Counted from the stretch's first letter, positions 38,524-48,104 are shown. The stretch is DNA of 64,000 nucleotides from an uncultured Lactobacillus sp. (GCA_905204935.1 CAJLBJ010000003.1:1-64000); one strand, 5' to 3'. The notes: generated by a model from the sequence alone, not told the origin. Translations and numbers: made by a program.

Positions 38524-38707
38524 TAAATCTCGACAGCGCTCCGTAGTCTGATGTGACTGCGACAGTGTTTAGTCTCTTAAACTAAACCCCAGCAAACCAA
38601 GCGTAAAGTCTTGGCTTACTTCGGCACTTACCCCTTTCACCTCTAGTCATGACCTCTTTACAGGCTCTTAAAGGCTACTCTTGGTTTGTGCGACCTCTTT
38701 TCGATAT
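38524..38707 (-). ncRNA. Lysine riboswitch (L-box)
   Basis: The minus strand shows the conserved L-box blocks in order. AGAGGTCGCA (38691-38698 region) comes first, then AAGAGGTCATGACTAGAGG, then GGTAAGTGCCGAAGT, then GCTGGGG. ACTGTCGCAGTCA and GGAGCGCTGTCGAG follow. ATATCGA and TCGAGAT form the base stem. A terminator and the lysP gene follow. It represses the permease when lysine is plentiful. Confidence 0.93.
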
Positions 38708-38712
38708 CTTTT

Positions 38713-38740
38713 ATTATAACTAAGTTTTCTGAAAAAACAA
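38713..38740 (-). promoter_or_regulatory. Promoter of the lysine riboswitch
   Basis: TTGTTT (38735-38740), 16 bases and TATAAT (38713-38718), just upstream of the L-box base stem. Confidence 0.7.
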
Positions 38741-38767
38741 GTCTTTTTTACTTAATTTTCATTCCAA

Positions 38768-39487
38768 TTAACTTTCAGCTTGGCGAATTTGCTTAGATAG
38801 TCCATCTAATTCAAAATCTGTTTGCATAAAAGTCGGATCTTCGATTGGAAAATGTTGTTCAACACTTGAAAATGGTTGCAAACTTAACTTTGCTTCTTGA
38901 ATCGTAAAGTCTAAGATATGACCACCCATCTCATGTTTATCATCCAAATAATGCAAATGAAAACCAGCAACAGCCATGCCTTCAAACAACTGTGGTGCAT
39001 AATATCCCACAACTGTACCAGTAGTTTCATTTGCTTCAAAGACACTTTGTTTATCAGCAACTGCAACTAATGGTGGATATGGTTTAGCTTGTTTAGCCAC
39101 AGCTCTAGTTTTCATATACTTAAATTTTCCACGTAATGTTACGGCAAAAAAGATGTTTTGATAGGCGTGTTGTGCCAAAATTTTTTGCGTTAGTTGTTTA
39201 AAATCAAGTTCACTCACTGTTTGAGTAGCTGAATTTTCGTCATTAAAATGAACTGTTGCAAAAGGTGTCAACACATCGTCAGTTAAAACTTGAACTTCAC
39301 CAGTGTTTAACACTAAATAAGCCACACCATCAAATACAATCATCTCTCCCCCTAAACCTTGGGCAGTTCCGATTCCATAATCACCGTGTTTTAAAAGTTC
39401 ACCTATGCTTTGTGTACCATCATATAAGCCAGGCACAAGTAAAGCCAAGGTGCCATGTTGATACATTTTTTTCGTGTCTTTTTGCAT
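38768..39487 (-). CDS. alsD: Alpha-acetolactate decarboxylase
   Basis: The protein (239 aa) converts acetolactate to acetoin, draining pyruvate without acid. The zinc histidines are in GFHLHYLDDKHEMGGH near residues 190-205. The N-terminal QHGTLALLVPGLYDG is typical. AGGTGAAAAT precedes the ATG. It lies 15 bases after the acetolactate synthase stop, so the two form an acetoin operon (also called budA/aldB in other species). Confidence 0.95.
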   Translation of the reverse strand: MQKDTKKMYQHGTLALLVPGLYDGTQSIGELLKHGDYGIGTAQGLGGEMIVFDGVAYLVLNTGEVQVLTDDVLTPFATVHFNDENSATQTVSELDFKQLTQKILAQHAYQNIFFAVTLRGKFKYMKTRAVAKQAKPYPPLVAVADKQSVFEANETTGTVVGYYAPQLFEGMAVAGFHLHYLDDKHEMGGHILDFTIQEAKLSLQPFSSVEQHFPIEDPTFMQTDFELDGLSKQIRQAES

Positions 39488-39502
39488 ATTTTCACCTGCT
39501 TA

Positions 39503-41191
39503 TTAGTGTAATTGATCTTCTAAGATTTGCTTACCTAATTCTTGATTGTAGCTGTAGTCAACTGGAATATCAACGATCACAGGACCTTTAGTTGCAAAAG
39601 CTTGATCTAAAACTTTCTCTAAATCTTTGCTCTTTTCAACACGTAAACCAGTCGCACCAAAGCTTTCAGCATACTTCACAAAATCAACCGAGCCAAATTT
39701 AACAGCAGCGGATTTGCCATATTTCATTTCTTCTTGGAACTTAACCATATCATAGTTACCATCGTTCCAAATAATATGCACAATATCAAGGTTCAAGCGT
39801 ACCGCTGTTTCTAAATCTTGGGCAGAAAAGAGGAAGCCACCATCGCCAGAAACTGAGACAATCTTTGTGTTTGGACGAACTAACGCAGCTGAAATAGCCC
39901 AAGGCAACGCTACCCCTAAAGTTTGCATCCCATTACTAAAGAGTAAATGACGTGGTTGGTATGAACGAAAATGACGTGCCATCCAAATATAAAAACTACC
40001 AACGTCGACTGTTACAGTCATTTCATCTGTCACACGATCTTGTAAAGCTTGAATGATGCTTAATGGATGAGTGTAAACTTGATCATCTTTGATTGCAGGT
40101 GGTTCATCACGCAACATCAATTGTTCACGCAACATATCCAAGTATTCTTTAGAATCATCAGATAAACTATAACCTTTCATGTAAGGCAATAAGAAATCAA
40201 GTGTTTGAGAAATGTCACCGACTAATTCACGTTCTGGTTGGAAGTTCTTATCGATTTCTGCACGCATTGAATCAATTACTACAATATGTGCATCGCGACC
40301 TGCATTCCAGTTACGTGGTTCATATTCGATTGGATCATAGCCAATAGCGATTACTAAGTCACTCTTCTTAAGTAATTTATCCCCTGGTTGGTTTCTAAAT
40401 AAACCTACACGTCCAAAGAAATCAGCTTCTAATTCACGTGGAATGATACCTGCTCCTTGAAATGTTTCTACGACTGGTAAATGTGTTTCAGCAATCAAGT
40501 TGCGAATTGCTTTTGTCGTTTCTGGATCTGAAGCTCGCATACCTAAAAGTAAAACAGGCAATTTAGCTTCTTTAATACGTTGTGCCAATAAAGTCGATTC
40601 AACCGGACTAGCTGGTCCTAATTTAGGATCAACTAACGGTGCGATTACTTCTGTCTTAACTTCTGAGTCAGTCACGTCTTGTGGCACGGACACAAAGCTT
40701 GCACCTTGCTTGGATGCTTGAGCTTCTTGGAAAGCATTAGCGATTACTTCAGAAATGTTTTCTGGTTCTTGAACTTCAGCACTGTATTTAGTAATAGGAG
40801 CAAACAACGATGCATTATCCATACTTTGGTGTGTCAAACGCAACAAGTCTGTTCGTTGAACTTGACCTGCAATTGCCAAAACAGGATCGCCTTCAGCAGT
40901 AGCCGTTACTAAACCTGTTGCTAAGTTAGAAGCTCCCGGACCAGAAGTTGCAATTACAACCCCAGGTTTGCCTGTGATACGTCCAATCCCAGCAGCCATA
41001 AAAGCAGCATTTTGTTCATGGCGTGTCAAAATAAACTTAGGTGCTTTAGGATTATTAGGATATTCTAAACGTTCGAAAACACGATCAATCTTAGCACCTG
41101 GAATACCGAAAACATATTTAACATCATGATTAATCAAACTATCGACAATGGCATCTGCGCCATAGTACTTTTCTTTATCATCTTTAGTCAT
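39503..41191 (-). CDS. alsS: Acetolactate synthase, catabolic
   Basis: The protein (562 aa) is a ThDP enzyme joining two pyruvates to acetolactate. The ThDP-activating glutamate is in [12 protein letters not shown] near 57. [19 protein letters not shown] near 445 and [13 protein letters not shown] bind ThDP/Mg. There is no regulatory small subunit beside it, and its partner is the decarboxylase, so it is the catabolic type. AAGGAGAAATAAA precedes the ATG. An extended -10 (TGCTAACAT) lies upstream near 41253. Confidence 0.95.
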   Translation of the reverse strand: MTKDDKEKYYGADAIVDSLINHDVKYVFGIPGAKIDRVFERLEYPNNPKAPKFILTRHEQNAAFMAAGIGRITGKPGVVIATSGPGASNLATGLVTATAEGDPVLAIAGQVQRTDLLRLTHQSMDNASLFAPITKYSAEVQEPENISEVIANAFQEAQASKQGASFVSVPQDVTDSEVKTEVIAPLVDPKLGPASPVESTLLAQRIKEAKLPVLLLGMRASDPETTKAIRNLIAETHLPVVETFQGAGIIPRELEADFFGRVGLFRNQPGDKLLKKSDLVIAIGYDPIEYEPRNWNAGRDAHIVVIDSMRAEIDKNFQPERELVGDISQTLDFLLPYMKGYSLSDDSKEYLDMLREQLMLRDEPPAIKDDQVYTHPLSIIQALQDRVTDEMTVTVDVGSFYIWMARHFRSYQPRHLLFSNGMQTLGVALPWAISAALVRPNTKIVSVSGDGGFLFSAQDLETAVRLNLDIVHIIWNDGNYDMVKFQEEMKYGKSAAVKFGSVDFVKYAESFGATGLRVEKSKDLEKVLDQAFATKGPVIVDIPVDYSYNQELGKQILEDQLH

Positions 41192-41410
41192 TTTATTTCT
41201 CCTTATGTTCCTTTTTTGAAAAACATTGCAAAAAACTTACTTTTTCATGTTAGCACGCATAAAATCAAAAAACTAGTATTATTTTCTTTTGTGAAAAACT
41301 TAATATTTTTAAAGTAAAAAAAGTCGTAATTTTAAGGATTATCGTTTTAAAACTTTGTGAATTTGTGCAACGAATAACGACTAATTTGAAACGTTTTCAT
41401 TATTTTATCA
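41192..41410. other. Intergenic region upstream of alsS
   Basis: It is AT-rich and non-coding. An extended -10 TGCTAACAT on the minus strand is the best alsS promoter candidate. A cre-like TGAAACGTTTTCA (about 41387-41399) is one base shorter than consensus. Otherwise nothing is recognised. Confidence 0.4.
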
Positions 41411-41413
41411 TAA

Positions 41414-41441
41414 AAAAAGCGAAAGCTTACTTCCGCTTTTT
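41414..41441 (-). terminator. Rrf2 gene terminator
   Basis: AAAAAGCG (41414-41421) pairs with CGCTTTTT (41434-41441), a few bases after the Rrf2 stop. Confidence 0.75.
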
Positions 41442-41444
41442 TCA

Positions 41445-41987
41445 CTATTTATTTTCATTTTGGTCAATCTCAAATGTTATTCCTTTAAACTTGGCTAACA
41501 AATATTGATCAATCTTTAAGTTTGGATCATTCCAGTTAACACGTGGAAAATCTTTAACCTCAAATACTTCCCACAATAACTGTGCTACCGTCACATCATC
41601 TAAATACTGTGCCCAACGCTGATCAGCTTGTGCAAAAGCTGTATTTAAAACAGCTTCAGCTTTAGAAGCAATCGGTTCGAAATCTTGAAAAACCTTATTA
41701 ATAAAACCTAAATTGGGAAATGTACTAACATCTCCTTCAGTTGCTTGAACCACTTGCAGTAAGGTGATTCCTTTTGGATCAACCGCTAAACTAAAGCCCC
41801 CGTTATTTCCAGACACAGATTTGACCAAGCCACTAACAACTAACTTCCGCATAATCTTACGCAAATATGTTTGTGAACCGCTTAAACGATCATGAATAAC
41901 ATGCGATGAGATGGGCACGTTTTGTTCTTGTGTTGCTAGTAACGCCATAATGCAAGCTGCTTGCTCTAAACCTTTTGTCAGTTGCAT
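41445..41987 (-). CDS. Rrf2 family transcriptional regulator
   Basis: The protein (180 aa) has the Rrf2 winged helix: LTKGLEQAACIMALLATQ, then SGSQTYLRKIMRKLVVSGLV (about 40-60), then SVSGNNGGFSLAVDP. It lacks the three-cysteine cluster of Fe-S Rrf2 proteins, like YwnA-type members. The longer GTG frame is rejected because AAAGGATG fits ATG at 41987. A perfect palindrome overlaps its promoter. It may also act on alsSD downstream, but that is only suggested by adjacency. Confidence 0.85.
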   Translation of the reverse strand: MQLTKGLEQAACIMALLATQEQNVPISSHVIHDRLSGSQTYLRKIMRKLVVSGLVKSVSGNNGGFSLAVDPKGITLLQVVQATEGDVSTFPNLGFINKVFQDFEPIASKAEAVLNTAFAQADQRWAQYLDDVTVAQLLWEVFEVKDFPRVNWNDPNLKIDQYLLAKFKGITFEIDQNENK

Positions 41988-42042
41988 GACATTGCCACAT
42001 CCTTTCACAAAAAATAATACTCAAACGACTTTATGGATATTT

Positions 42043-42064
42043 AATATCTACATTAGATATTATA
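42043..42064 (-). promoter_or_regulatory. Palindromic operator at the Rrf2 promoter
   Basis: AATATCTA, a 3-base centre and TAGATATT (42043-42061) form a perfect 8-bp-arm palindrome. It overlaps a TATAAT -10 (42059-42064), with weak TAGCAT 17 bases further up. Likely site of autoregulation. Confidence 0.6.
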
Positions 42065-42125
42065 CATTAAATTTTAAATAAATGCTATCTTTAAATTGGT
42101 TAAATTAGCTAAATTTAGCCTAAAA

Positions 42126-42158
42126 AAATAAGCAAGACATAACATCTTACTTATTTTA
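42126..42158 (-). terminator. Terminator of the zinc-ribbon DUF805 gene
   Basis: AAAATAAG...AAGA pairs with TCTT...CTTATTTT with one bulge. It overlaps the 3' end of the gene and runs into a T-rich minus strand. Confidence 0.55.
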
Positions 42159-42908
42159 GCGCCGTCTTTTAAATGGATCTTCAAAACTATACCAGCCGAA
42201 TTCATTTTTTTGTGGTCGCATTGCCAACAATAACGATACTAATTCACCTAAAAACGGTACAAACATTAATACGCATAAAATTGCAGGTAATTCTGCATCA
42301 TGATAACGTCGAATCAATGCGGTAAAATTGATGAAATAAAATAATAACGCCCAACACATTCCCAAAAAAACAACTACTCGTAATACCAAATCTTGATTAA
42401 TATTACTTGGCAATAAATAAACAATAGCCCCTAAACAAACACTAAATAGGATGGTTAAACACCATAATCCTGCATATCCCCACCAAAAATCGCCAAGTCC
42501 CATGCGCTTATTGATGGTCAACCAATCGCGCAACATCAATTTAGTCGATGTGATTAAGCCAGGTTTGCGTGATTCGTTTTTGGGCAAATTTTCTATACTT
42601 TTTGGTTTATATTGCGTAAATAACTGTTTTAGCTCTTTTTGCTCATCTTGAAAATTACTAAACCAATCTTGCGTAGTATTTGTTTGCATTTGTTGTTTAT
42701 CTTCAATGTCTTGTTGTGGCTTTGATTGCCATTTTAACTGAGCTTGATCATGGCCACAATAAATACAGTAGTTAGCATTGACTGGAATTTGTTTTTGACA
42801 TTGCTTACATTCTTTAGTTTCTGTGTTCATTAAACTAGCTAAAGTCCCACAAAAAGTACAACTTGTGTCTGTTAGCTTAACTTCATGTCCACATTTTTGG
42901 CAATACAT
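42156..42908 (-). CDS. Zinc-ribbon and DUF805 membrane protein
   Basis: The protein (250 aa) has two N-terminal zinc ribbons, CQKCG...CTFCG and CKQCQ...CIYCG (residues 3-50). A Gln-rich linker follows, then a DUF805 membrane domain with about four segments (WWGYAGLWCLTILFSVC onward). Function of the family is unknown. AGGAGG lies 10 bases before this ATG and inside a longer GTG frame, so the shorter start is used. Monocistronic. Confidence 0.8.
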   Translation of the reverse strand: MYCQKCGHEVKLTDTSCTFCGTLASLMNTETKECKQCQKQIPVNANYCIYCGHDQAQLKWQSKPQQDIEDKQQMQTNTTQDWFSNFQDEQKELKQLFTQYKPKSIENLPKNESRKPGLITSTKLMLRDWLTINKRMGLGDFWWGYAGLWCLTILFSVCLGAIVYLLPSNINQDLVLRVVVFLGMCWALLFYFINFTALIRRYHDAELPAILCVLMFVPFLGELVSLLLAMRPQKNEFGWYSFEDPFKRRR

Positions 42909-43162
42909 CTTACACCATCCTCCTATGTTTTCCACATAATTATAACATGAACTTCATTTAATAAGTATTAGATTGTAAAGCTCACTACACTTTTATTATC
43001 CAATCTATCCTTTATTTGAGACTAACTCAAGTGTATAATTTATATCATTAACCACTATTTCGTTAAAAAAATCTTATTTTCATTTTGTTAACGTTGCATC
43101 TTTTAGTCGTTAAGTTTATCATAACCAATAATACTAATTAATTGCGAAAGGATAACTATTCT

Positions 43163-44200
43163 ATGAATAATTTACCAGATGAACAACATAAACGTTCTAA
43201 TAGAGCTCAATCTTCTTGCAAAAAAAATAAAATCAAACGTACTTGTTTTTTTTGGGGATTATTATTTTGTGTTTGTCTAATTGGCTTTGGCATTCATTAT
43301 GGTTTTAAACGTTATCGTGCAGCTCATAAGGCAGCTGATTCAATCTATAATTCTAGCAATATTCAAAAAGCACGTGATGTTAGTGCAACTTTAAAAAAAG
43401 GTAAACCAGTCTGCTTATTGTTAATGGGAACAGATACAGGTGCATTAGGACGAACATTTAAAGGGCGGACAGATACTATGATCGTAGCTGTTCTTAATCC
43501 ACAAAAAAAGATGATGACTGTCGTCAGTTTACCACGTGATGCCGAAGTTGCTGTTTATGGTCATGAAGACTATTTCCCAAGTAAAATCAACTCGGCATAT
43601 GAATATGGTGGTTCAGCAGCTGCTGTTAAAACAGTCCAAAAATATTTGAACGTACCAATCGACTTTTACGCAACCATCAACATGGGAGGCTTAGAAAGTC
43701 TAATCAATGCAGTTGGCGGTGTTGATATTGAACCAACTTTAACATTTTCTTATGATGGACAAAGTTTTACTAAAGGTGAAAAAACGCATATGAATGGTAA
43801 ACGCGCCTTAGCTTATGTACGGATGCGTTATGATGATCCTTTAGGCGATTATGGTCGTCAAGAACGCCAACGCCAAGTCTTAATTCAGTTGGCTTTCAAA
43901 TCAACCAAGCTTACTAGTTTATTAAGCGATAATTTCTTAGATACAATTTCTAAACAAATGACGACTGACTTAACCTTTAACGAATTAGTTGCATTAGGAA
44001 CAAAATATCGTGTAGCCACTCATGGTATGACTTCTGATCATTTACAAGGCGAAACTAAAACTGTTGCTGGACAATCATTTGAAATTCCTACAACGGAAGA
44101 AAAACAACGTATTACAGATTTATTACGTAAAGCCCTCGAGCTTAGTCCTGCCCAAACTGGAAGTACGTTATCTTCTTCAAATCACATTGATTCTAAATAA
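43163..44200 (+). CDS. LytR-CpsA-Psr (LCP) family wall polymer ligase
   Basis: The protein (345 aa) has a basic cytoplasmic N-terminus, one membrane segment (about 28-48) and an external LCP domain. LLMGTDTGALGRTFKGRTDTM (near 90) and PRDAEV carry the conserved Asp and Arg. ALAYVRMRY and GRQERQRQVL follow. These enzymes attach teichoic acid or polysaccharide to peptidoglycan. GAAAGGATAA lies 8 bases before the ATG. Single gene with a strong terminator. Confidence 0.93.
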   Translation: MNNLPDEQHKRSNRAQSSCKKNKIKRTCFFWGLLFCVCLIGFGIHYGFKRYRAAHKAADSIYNSSNIQKARDVSATLKKGKPVCLLLMGTDTGALGRTFKGRTDTMIVAVLNPQKKMMTVVSLPRDAEVAVYGHEDYFPSKINSAYEYGGSAAAVKTVQKYLNVPIDFYATINMGGLESLINAVGGVDIEPTLTFSYDGQSFTKGEKTHMNGKRALAYVRMRYDDPLGDYGRQERQRQVLIQLAFKSTKLTSLLSDNFLDTISKQMTTDLTFNELVALGTKYRVATHGMTSDHLQGETKTVAGQSFEIPTTEEKQRITDLLRKALELSPAQTGSTLSSSNHIDSK

Positions 44201-44205
44201 TAATT

Positions 44206-44251
44206 AAAAGGCCATGAAACAACTTCAATTTAGGTTGTTTCATGGCCTTTT
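44206..44251. terminator. Bidirectional terminator, LCP gene and FtsX-like gene
   Basis: AAAAGGCCATGAAACAAC (44206-44223) pairs perfectly with GTTGTTTCATGGCCTTTT (44234-44251). The flanking genes converge. Confidence 0.92.
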
Positions 44252-44265
44252 TAGTTGTCAAATTT

Positions 44266-45534
44266 TCAATTATCGCGGTGCAAACTTTTATGTTTAAGTA
44301 CCAAGCGGCTAAACAAAATAACGATACATGCTAAAAATAAACTTAAAAAGACTAATAATGTTAAGTCTTTTAACTGTGAAATATCATTTATAACCATTAA
44401 ATGATTTATTTCTAAAGGAAAATTTTGTTTGTCTAAGAATAATAAGCGTTGATTATCTAAGAAATGATATATTTTACTACTTAAGTTTAACAAAGTTTCG
44501 CAAATTAAAGTACCGACTAAAAAATCACCGATTCCTGCCATGATTGCCGCTAAAAATAATAACAGTCCATTCTTTTTCCAAAAACATCTAAAACTAGCCT
44601 TAGGTGTTGCTAAAAAAACGCCTCTTGTAGCAAATGATACCAATCCAACTACAAGTAATATGAGTGAAAAAACAACAATTATTACAGCTAATATTTTGAT
44701 GTTGCTAAATTTTTGAATAACTGCTTGATACAATGCATCGTTTGTTTGAAGTAAATAGTTGGTATCTGCGATGACTTTTTTAGCTTGTTTGATAAAGCTT
44801 AATCTAGAGGAAAAATCTTTCAACTCAAAAGTTGCTAAATCAGCTGATTGGTTATTGCCTTTTAATTGATTAGCTAGATTATATGAAACATAAATTGTAT
44901 TAGCCGGTTCTTGTTTTACACCGTTTAGACTAACACCAAAACCATAAAACCCCTCTTGTGCTTGATAAATTCCAATAATCTTTAATTTATACGTTTTTTG
45001 CTGTTTGGAAATCTTTAGACTATCTCCCACATGTAAATTATTTTTATGGGCTAAATTACGTTCGATAACTGCATTTTGTTTTAAATTATCACTGGGCTTA
45101 AGACCACGACCTTCGATAATTTTATAATTTCGTGTCACAAATTGATTGATCTGACTAGTATGTAACACTCCGGTCAACGTGATATCTGGATTATCTAACA
45201 TAAAATCCAATTCGTCATCTGGTGCAGAAGCAATTGTAAAATTAAGGCCTTGAGCGGTAGTCGAGCTGTATTTATTATAACTTTTCACTTGCTTAAGCTG
45301 AGCTAATTGAGTAATAACCTTACCAGAGATTCCACTAAAATCAAGCTTAGTATCATTTTTTTGTTGCAAAGACTTAATTGCTGGTGTCGTTAGGATCACA
45401 CTTGTTTTAGCTTTTTGCTTAACTGTTTTTTCCAGTAAATTTGCTGTTTGATAAATACTTAGACCAGCCATTCCCACTAAAAACGCAACTAAGAAGAATA
45501 CTAGTTTTGCTGTTGGCTTGAGTAACTTTTTCAT
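44266..45534 (-). CDS. Orphan FtsX/MacB-like membrane protein
   Basis: The protein (422 aa) has an N-terminal membrane segment (about 10-30). A large external MacB-like domain follows (to about 275; INQFVTRNYKIIEGRGL, AVIERNLAHKNNLHVGDSLK). Three more segments are near 285-310, 330-355 and 390-415. It looks like an ABC permease, but there is no ATPase gene on either side. AGGAGG lies 6 bases before this ATG. The permease core GVLKALG-type motif is replaced by an unusual Phe/Trp-rich stretch, so it may be degenerate. Confidence 0.65.
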   Translation of the reverse strand: MKKLLKPTAKLVFFLVAFLVGMAGLSIYQTANLLEKTVKQKAKTSVILTTPAIKSLQQKNDTKLDFSGISGKVITQLAQLKQVKSYNKYSSTTAQGLNFTIASAPDDELDFMLDNPDITLTGVLHTSQINQFVTRNYKIIEGRGLKPSDNLKQNAVIERNLAHKNNLHVGDSLKISKQQKTYKLKIIGIYQAQEGFYGFGVSLNGVKQEPANTIYVSYNLANQLKGNNQSADLATFELKDFSSRLSFIKQAKKVIADTNYLLQTNDALYQAVIQKFSNIKILAVIIVVFSLILLVVGLVSFATRGVFLATPKASFRCFWKKNGLLLFLAAIMAGIGDFLVGTLICETLLNLSSKIYHFLDNQRLLFLDKQNFPLEINHLMVINDISQLKDLTLLVFLSLFLACIVILFSRLVLKHKSLHRDN

Positions 45535-45625
45535 CCGCACCCTCCTTTTTTGTCAATAACCGCTAGGATAATTTTAACTAAAAAGTATGAATTATATTTG
45601 ACCAAAGTTAGGATAAACATCAAAA

Positions 45626-45649
45626 AACGACCAGCCTTAAGCTAGTCGT
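45626..45649 (-). terminator. Terminator after the ThrE-type pair
   Basis: AACGACCAGC (45626-45635) pairs with GCTAGTCGTT (45641-45650), one G-U pair, followed by a T-rich minus strand. Confidence 0.7.
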
Positions 45650-45653
45650 TATC

Positions 45654-46094
45654 TTACTCAGTTTTATTTCTAAATTTAAAATATACGCGTGAAACCAGTT
45701 CTGCTAAGAAAAAGCCCATCGCAATGGAACCTGCAATCAACACTACTTGTACTAAATAAACGATGGCTTCACTGTTATTACCAAAAGCAAAATTACGTAC
45801 AGCCCGATACGCTTGTCCTCCTGGAACCAATGGAACCAAGCTAGGAATATTAAATAAAATCATGGGCATTTTCTTAAATCGGGCAATAAACATCGAACTT
45901 AAACCAATTGCTAAGGCTGCCGTCAAATTGCTTAACACCATTCCTGCGTGTTGATTCATCATAAACTTATAAATCAGCCAACCTAATACTCCCACGCAAC
46001 CACAGCCATTTAACGCCTTACGTGGGACATTTAAAATCACCCCAAAGCCCACGGCAGATAGATAACTAAAAACTATGTTAATCAAAATTTGCAT
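45654..46094 (-). CDS. Threonine/serine exporter family, small subunit (DUF3815/ThrE_2)
   Basis: The protein (146 aa) has four to five membrane segments. FGVILNVPRKALNGCGCVG (about 17-35) and PSLVPLVPGGQAYRAVR (about 84-100) are signatures of the YjjB-like half of split ThrE carriers. It pairs with the DUF1212 protein 13 bases upstream. GGAGGATAA precedes the ATG. YjjPB has been linked to succinate export in E. coli and ThrE to threonine export in Corynebacterium, so the substrate is open. Confidence 0.88.
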   Translation of the reverse strand: MQILINIVFSYLSAVGFGVILNVPRKALNGCGCVGVLGWLIYKFMMNQHAGMVLSNLTAALAIGLSSMFIARFKKMPMILFNIPSLVPLVPGGQAYRAVRNFAFGNNSEAIVYLVQVVLIAGSIAMGFFLAELVSRVYFKFRNKTE

Positions 46095-46107
46095 CGTTTA
46101 TCCTCCA

Positions 46108-46860
46108 TCACCAAAAGCGCAAGATAATTCCAACACCCATACTAATCGCACAAGCCGATAAAAAAGCCTCGGTTGCACGCGCAATCCCACTCAAAATATG
46201 TCCGGCTAAAATATCTCGTACTGCATTTGTCAAAGGTACTCCCGGAACAAGGGGCATAATGGCTCCAATCACAATCATATCTGCATTTATCCCTAAATGA
46301 TACTTAACAGCTAACAAAGCCATAAATGCCAAGACTACTGAACCTAAAAATTCACTAACAAACTTTAATTTAAGCTTGATATTAACCCAATAATAAACTG
46401 CATAGCCTACCGCTCCAATTACAAAAGTTGGTAAAAAATCAAACCAACTACCCCCATATAAAACTTGCAAAGTGCTACTAACTAAAGCAGCCCCTAAAAC
46501 TTGCCATCTAAAAGCAAAAAAAGGAACTTTTTCATCGATAGCTTGTAATCTACTATAAAGTTCAGCCAAAGTAATTTTTTGAGCTTGAAAAGCACGCGAA
46601 GCATCATTAACACGAGCAATCTTTTCTAAATCAATTCCAAAACGGCGCTGAATAGGCTGAACCTGTGCGTTATGCAAAGAAGGAATCGACATCATGATTC
46701 CCGTAGTTGTTTCAAAAATTTTAGGGTCACTGATGCCAGCGTTTCTAGCAATCCGATACAAAGCATCATCAACCCGTGCCATATCTGCTCCATTTTCTAT
46801 CATCAGCTTTCCAGCTAGCATCACAGCGGCAATTGCTAAATCTTCTTTTGTTTGTTCCAT
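46108..46860 (-). CDS. Threonine/serine exporter family, large subunit (DUF1212/ThrE)
   Basis: The protein (250 aa) has a cytoplasmic N-terminal part with GKLMIENGADMARVDDALYRI. Five membrane segments follow from about 125. LVPGVPLTNAVRDILAG near 205 is the matching signature to the small subunit. It is the YjjP-like half of a two-part exporter, directly followed by the other half. Confidence 0.88.
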   Translation of the reverse strand: MEQTKEDLAIAAVMLAGKLMIENGADMARVDDALYRIARNAGISDPKIFETTTGIMMSIPSLHNAQVQPIQRRFGIDLEKIARVNDASRAFQAQKITLAELYSRLQAIDEKVPFFAFRWQVLGAALVSSTLQVLYGGSWFDFLPTFVIGAVGYAVYYWVNIKLKLKFVSEFLGSVVLAFMALLAVKYHLGINADMIVIGAIMPLVPGVPLTNAVRDILAGHILSGIARATEAFLSACAISMGVGIILRFW

Positions 46861-46889
46861 TCCCTAAACTATTTCCTTTCATTAAAAAT

Positions 46890-48065
46890 TTAGCTGCGCA
46901 AATTAGTTTTAACTGCAACTAAGATACCTATGACCGTTAAAAATATAAAACTTGCCATCACCATAAACAACACTGTATAAGAAAAACTATCAATAATCAA
47001 GCCCCCAATTAAAGGTCCTACTGCACTACCACAAGAAGATGCTATCCTGACAAAGCCTTGATAGCGCCCTTTTTCACCGACACTGCTCAAATCATCAACA
47101 ATTGCTGGAATCGTTGGGAAAGTAAAGACTTCAGCTAAGGTCACTAAACACATTGATAAAACAAAATGTGGATAATCTTTGGCAATTATTAAAGAAGCAA
47201 ATGCAACAGCAAACATTCCACCACCAAAATATAATTTATGCCAAATATTGACATTAAAATGATCATCACACCAACTGATGATAGGCTGTGCTGTGACAAT
47301 GATAATTCCATTGATTGTCCATAAGAAACTGTATTTATGCAATGCTATCCCTAACTCACGCATATAAACAGAAAGATTTGATTGCCATTGTGAATAACCC
47401 AAACCAACAGCTACATAAAGTGCTAAAATCGTGAAAATTACGATAATATGCTTTTTAGAAGTCTTTAGCCCTTCTTTAGCAGTTGGATTTTTGCGACCTT
47501 CAAAGACATGTTGTGGCACAAAATAATGATAAAAGGCTAAAATTAAAAAGACTACATACAATGAAAAATTAATAATAAAAATTAGTTCAATATTGATATC
47601 TACTACATAGCCTACCAAAAGAGTGCCAATCACCACACCAATGTTAGCCATAAAATACATCATATTAAAAATGTATCTAGCATCTTTGCCTTTAACTGCA
47701 GTAGCAAGTGAATTGACAATCGTGCTAGCAATTCCGCCACCAAAATTATCAAGAATTAAAAATATCGGATAAGCTGGCCATCCATTGAAAAAAATCAACA
47801 TAAAAACTGACAAGCTCGCAAGTGCTAACGATGCCAATAAGAATTTGCGTGCATCATAATGATCATAAATATACCCACCAATATAACTTCCAATAATTAA
47901 AGATAATGAATTAAAAAACAGCACTATCCCTGCAGTTGTCAAGCTTTTTCCTAGATAATCATGCATATATACAGTCGTCAGCGGCCACATAAAACTGGTC
48001 CCGACCGATACAATAAAGTTTCCTAACAAAAGCCACTTTAATTGAAGCTCTTTTGTTTTTGCCAT
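46890..48065 (-). CDS. Major facilitator superfamily transporter
   Basis: The protein (391 aa) has 12 predicted segments. The loop 2-3 motif is GGYIYDHYDARKFLLAS (about 60-76), the MFS signature between segments 2 and 3. SCGSAVGPLIGGLIIDSF near 350 is typical of drug or sugar efflux carriers. AGAGGGTGG lies 8 bases before ATG (MAKTKE). The promoter is TTGTTT, 16 bases, TATAAT at 48105-48132. Substrate unknown. Confidence 0.88.
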   Translation of the reverse strand: MAKTKELQLKWLLLGNFIVSVGTSFMWPLTTVYMHDYLGKSLTTAGIVLFFNSLSLIIGSYIGGYIYDHYDARKFLLASLALASLSVFMLIFFNGWPAYPIFLILDNFGGGIASTIVNSLATAVKGKDARYIFNMMYFMANIGVVIGTLLVGYVVDINIELIFIINFSLYVVFLILAFYHYFVPQHVFEGRKNPTAKEGLKTSKKHIIVIFTILALYVAVGLGYSQWQSNLSVYMRELGIALHKYSFLWTINGIIIVTAQPIISWCDDHFNVNIWHKLYFGGGMFAVAFASLIIAKDYPHFVLSMCLVTLAEVFTFPTIPAIVDDLSSVGEKGRYQGFVRIASSCGSAVGPLIGGLIIDSFSYTVLFMVMASFIFLTVIGILVAVKTNLRS

Positions 48066-48104
48066 TTTAAATTCCACCCTCTTTAACCATATTTAGCTAT
48101 GCTA

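Noticed and set aside
41387-41399. cre site upstream of alsS
   Set aside because: TGAAACGTTTTCA lacks one central base of the consensus and lies about 195 bases from the gene, so it is kept only as a weak note.
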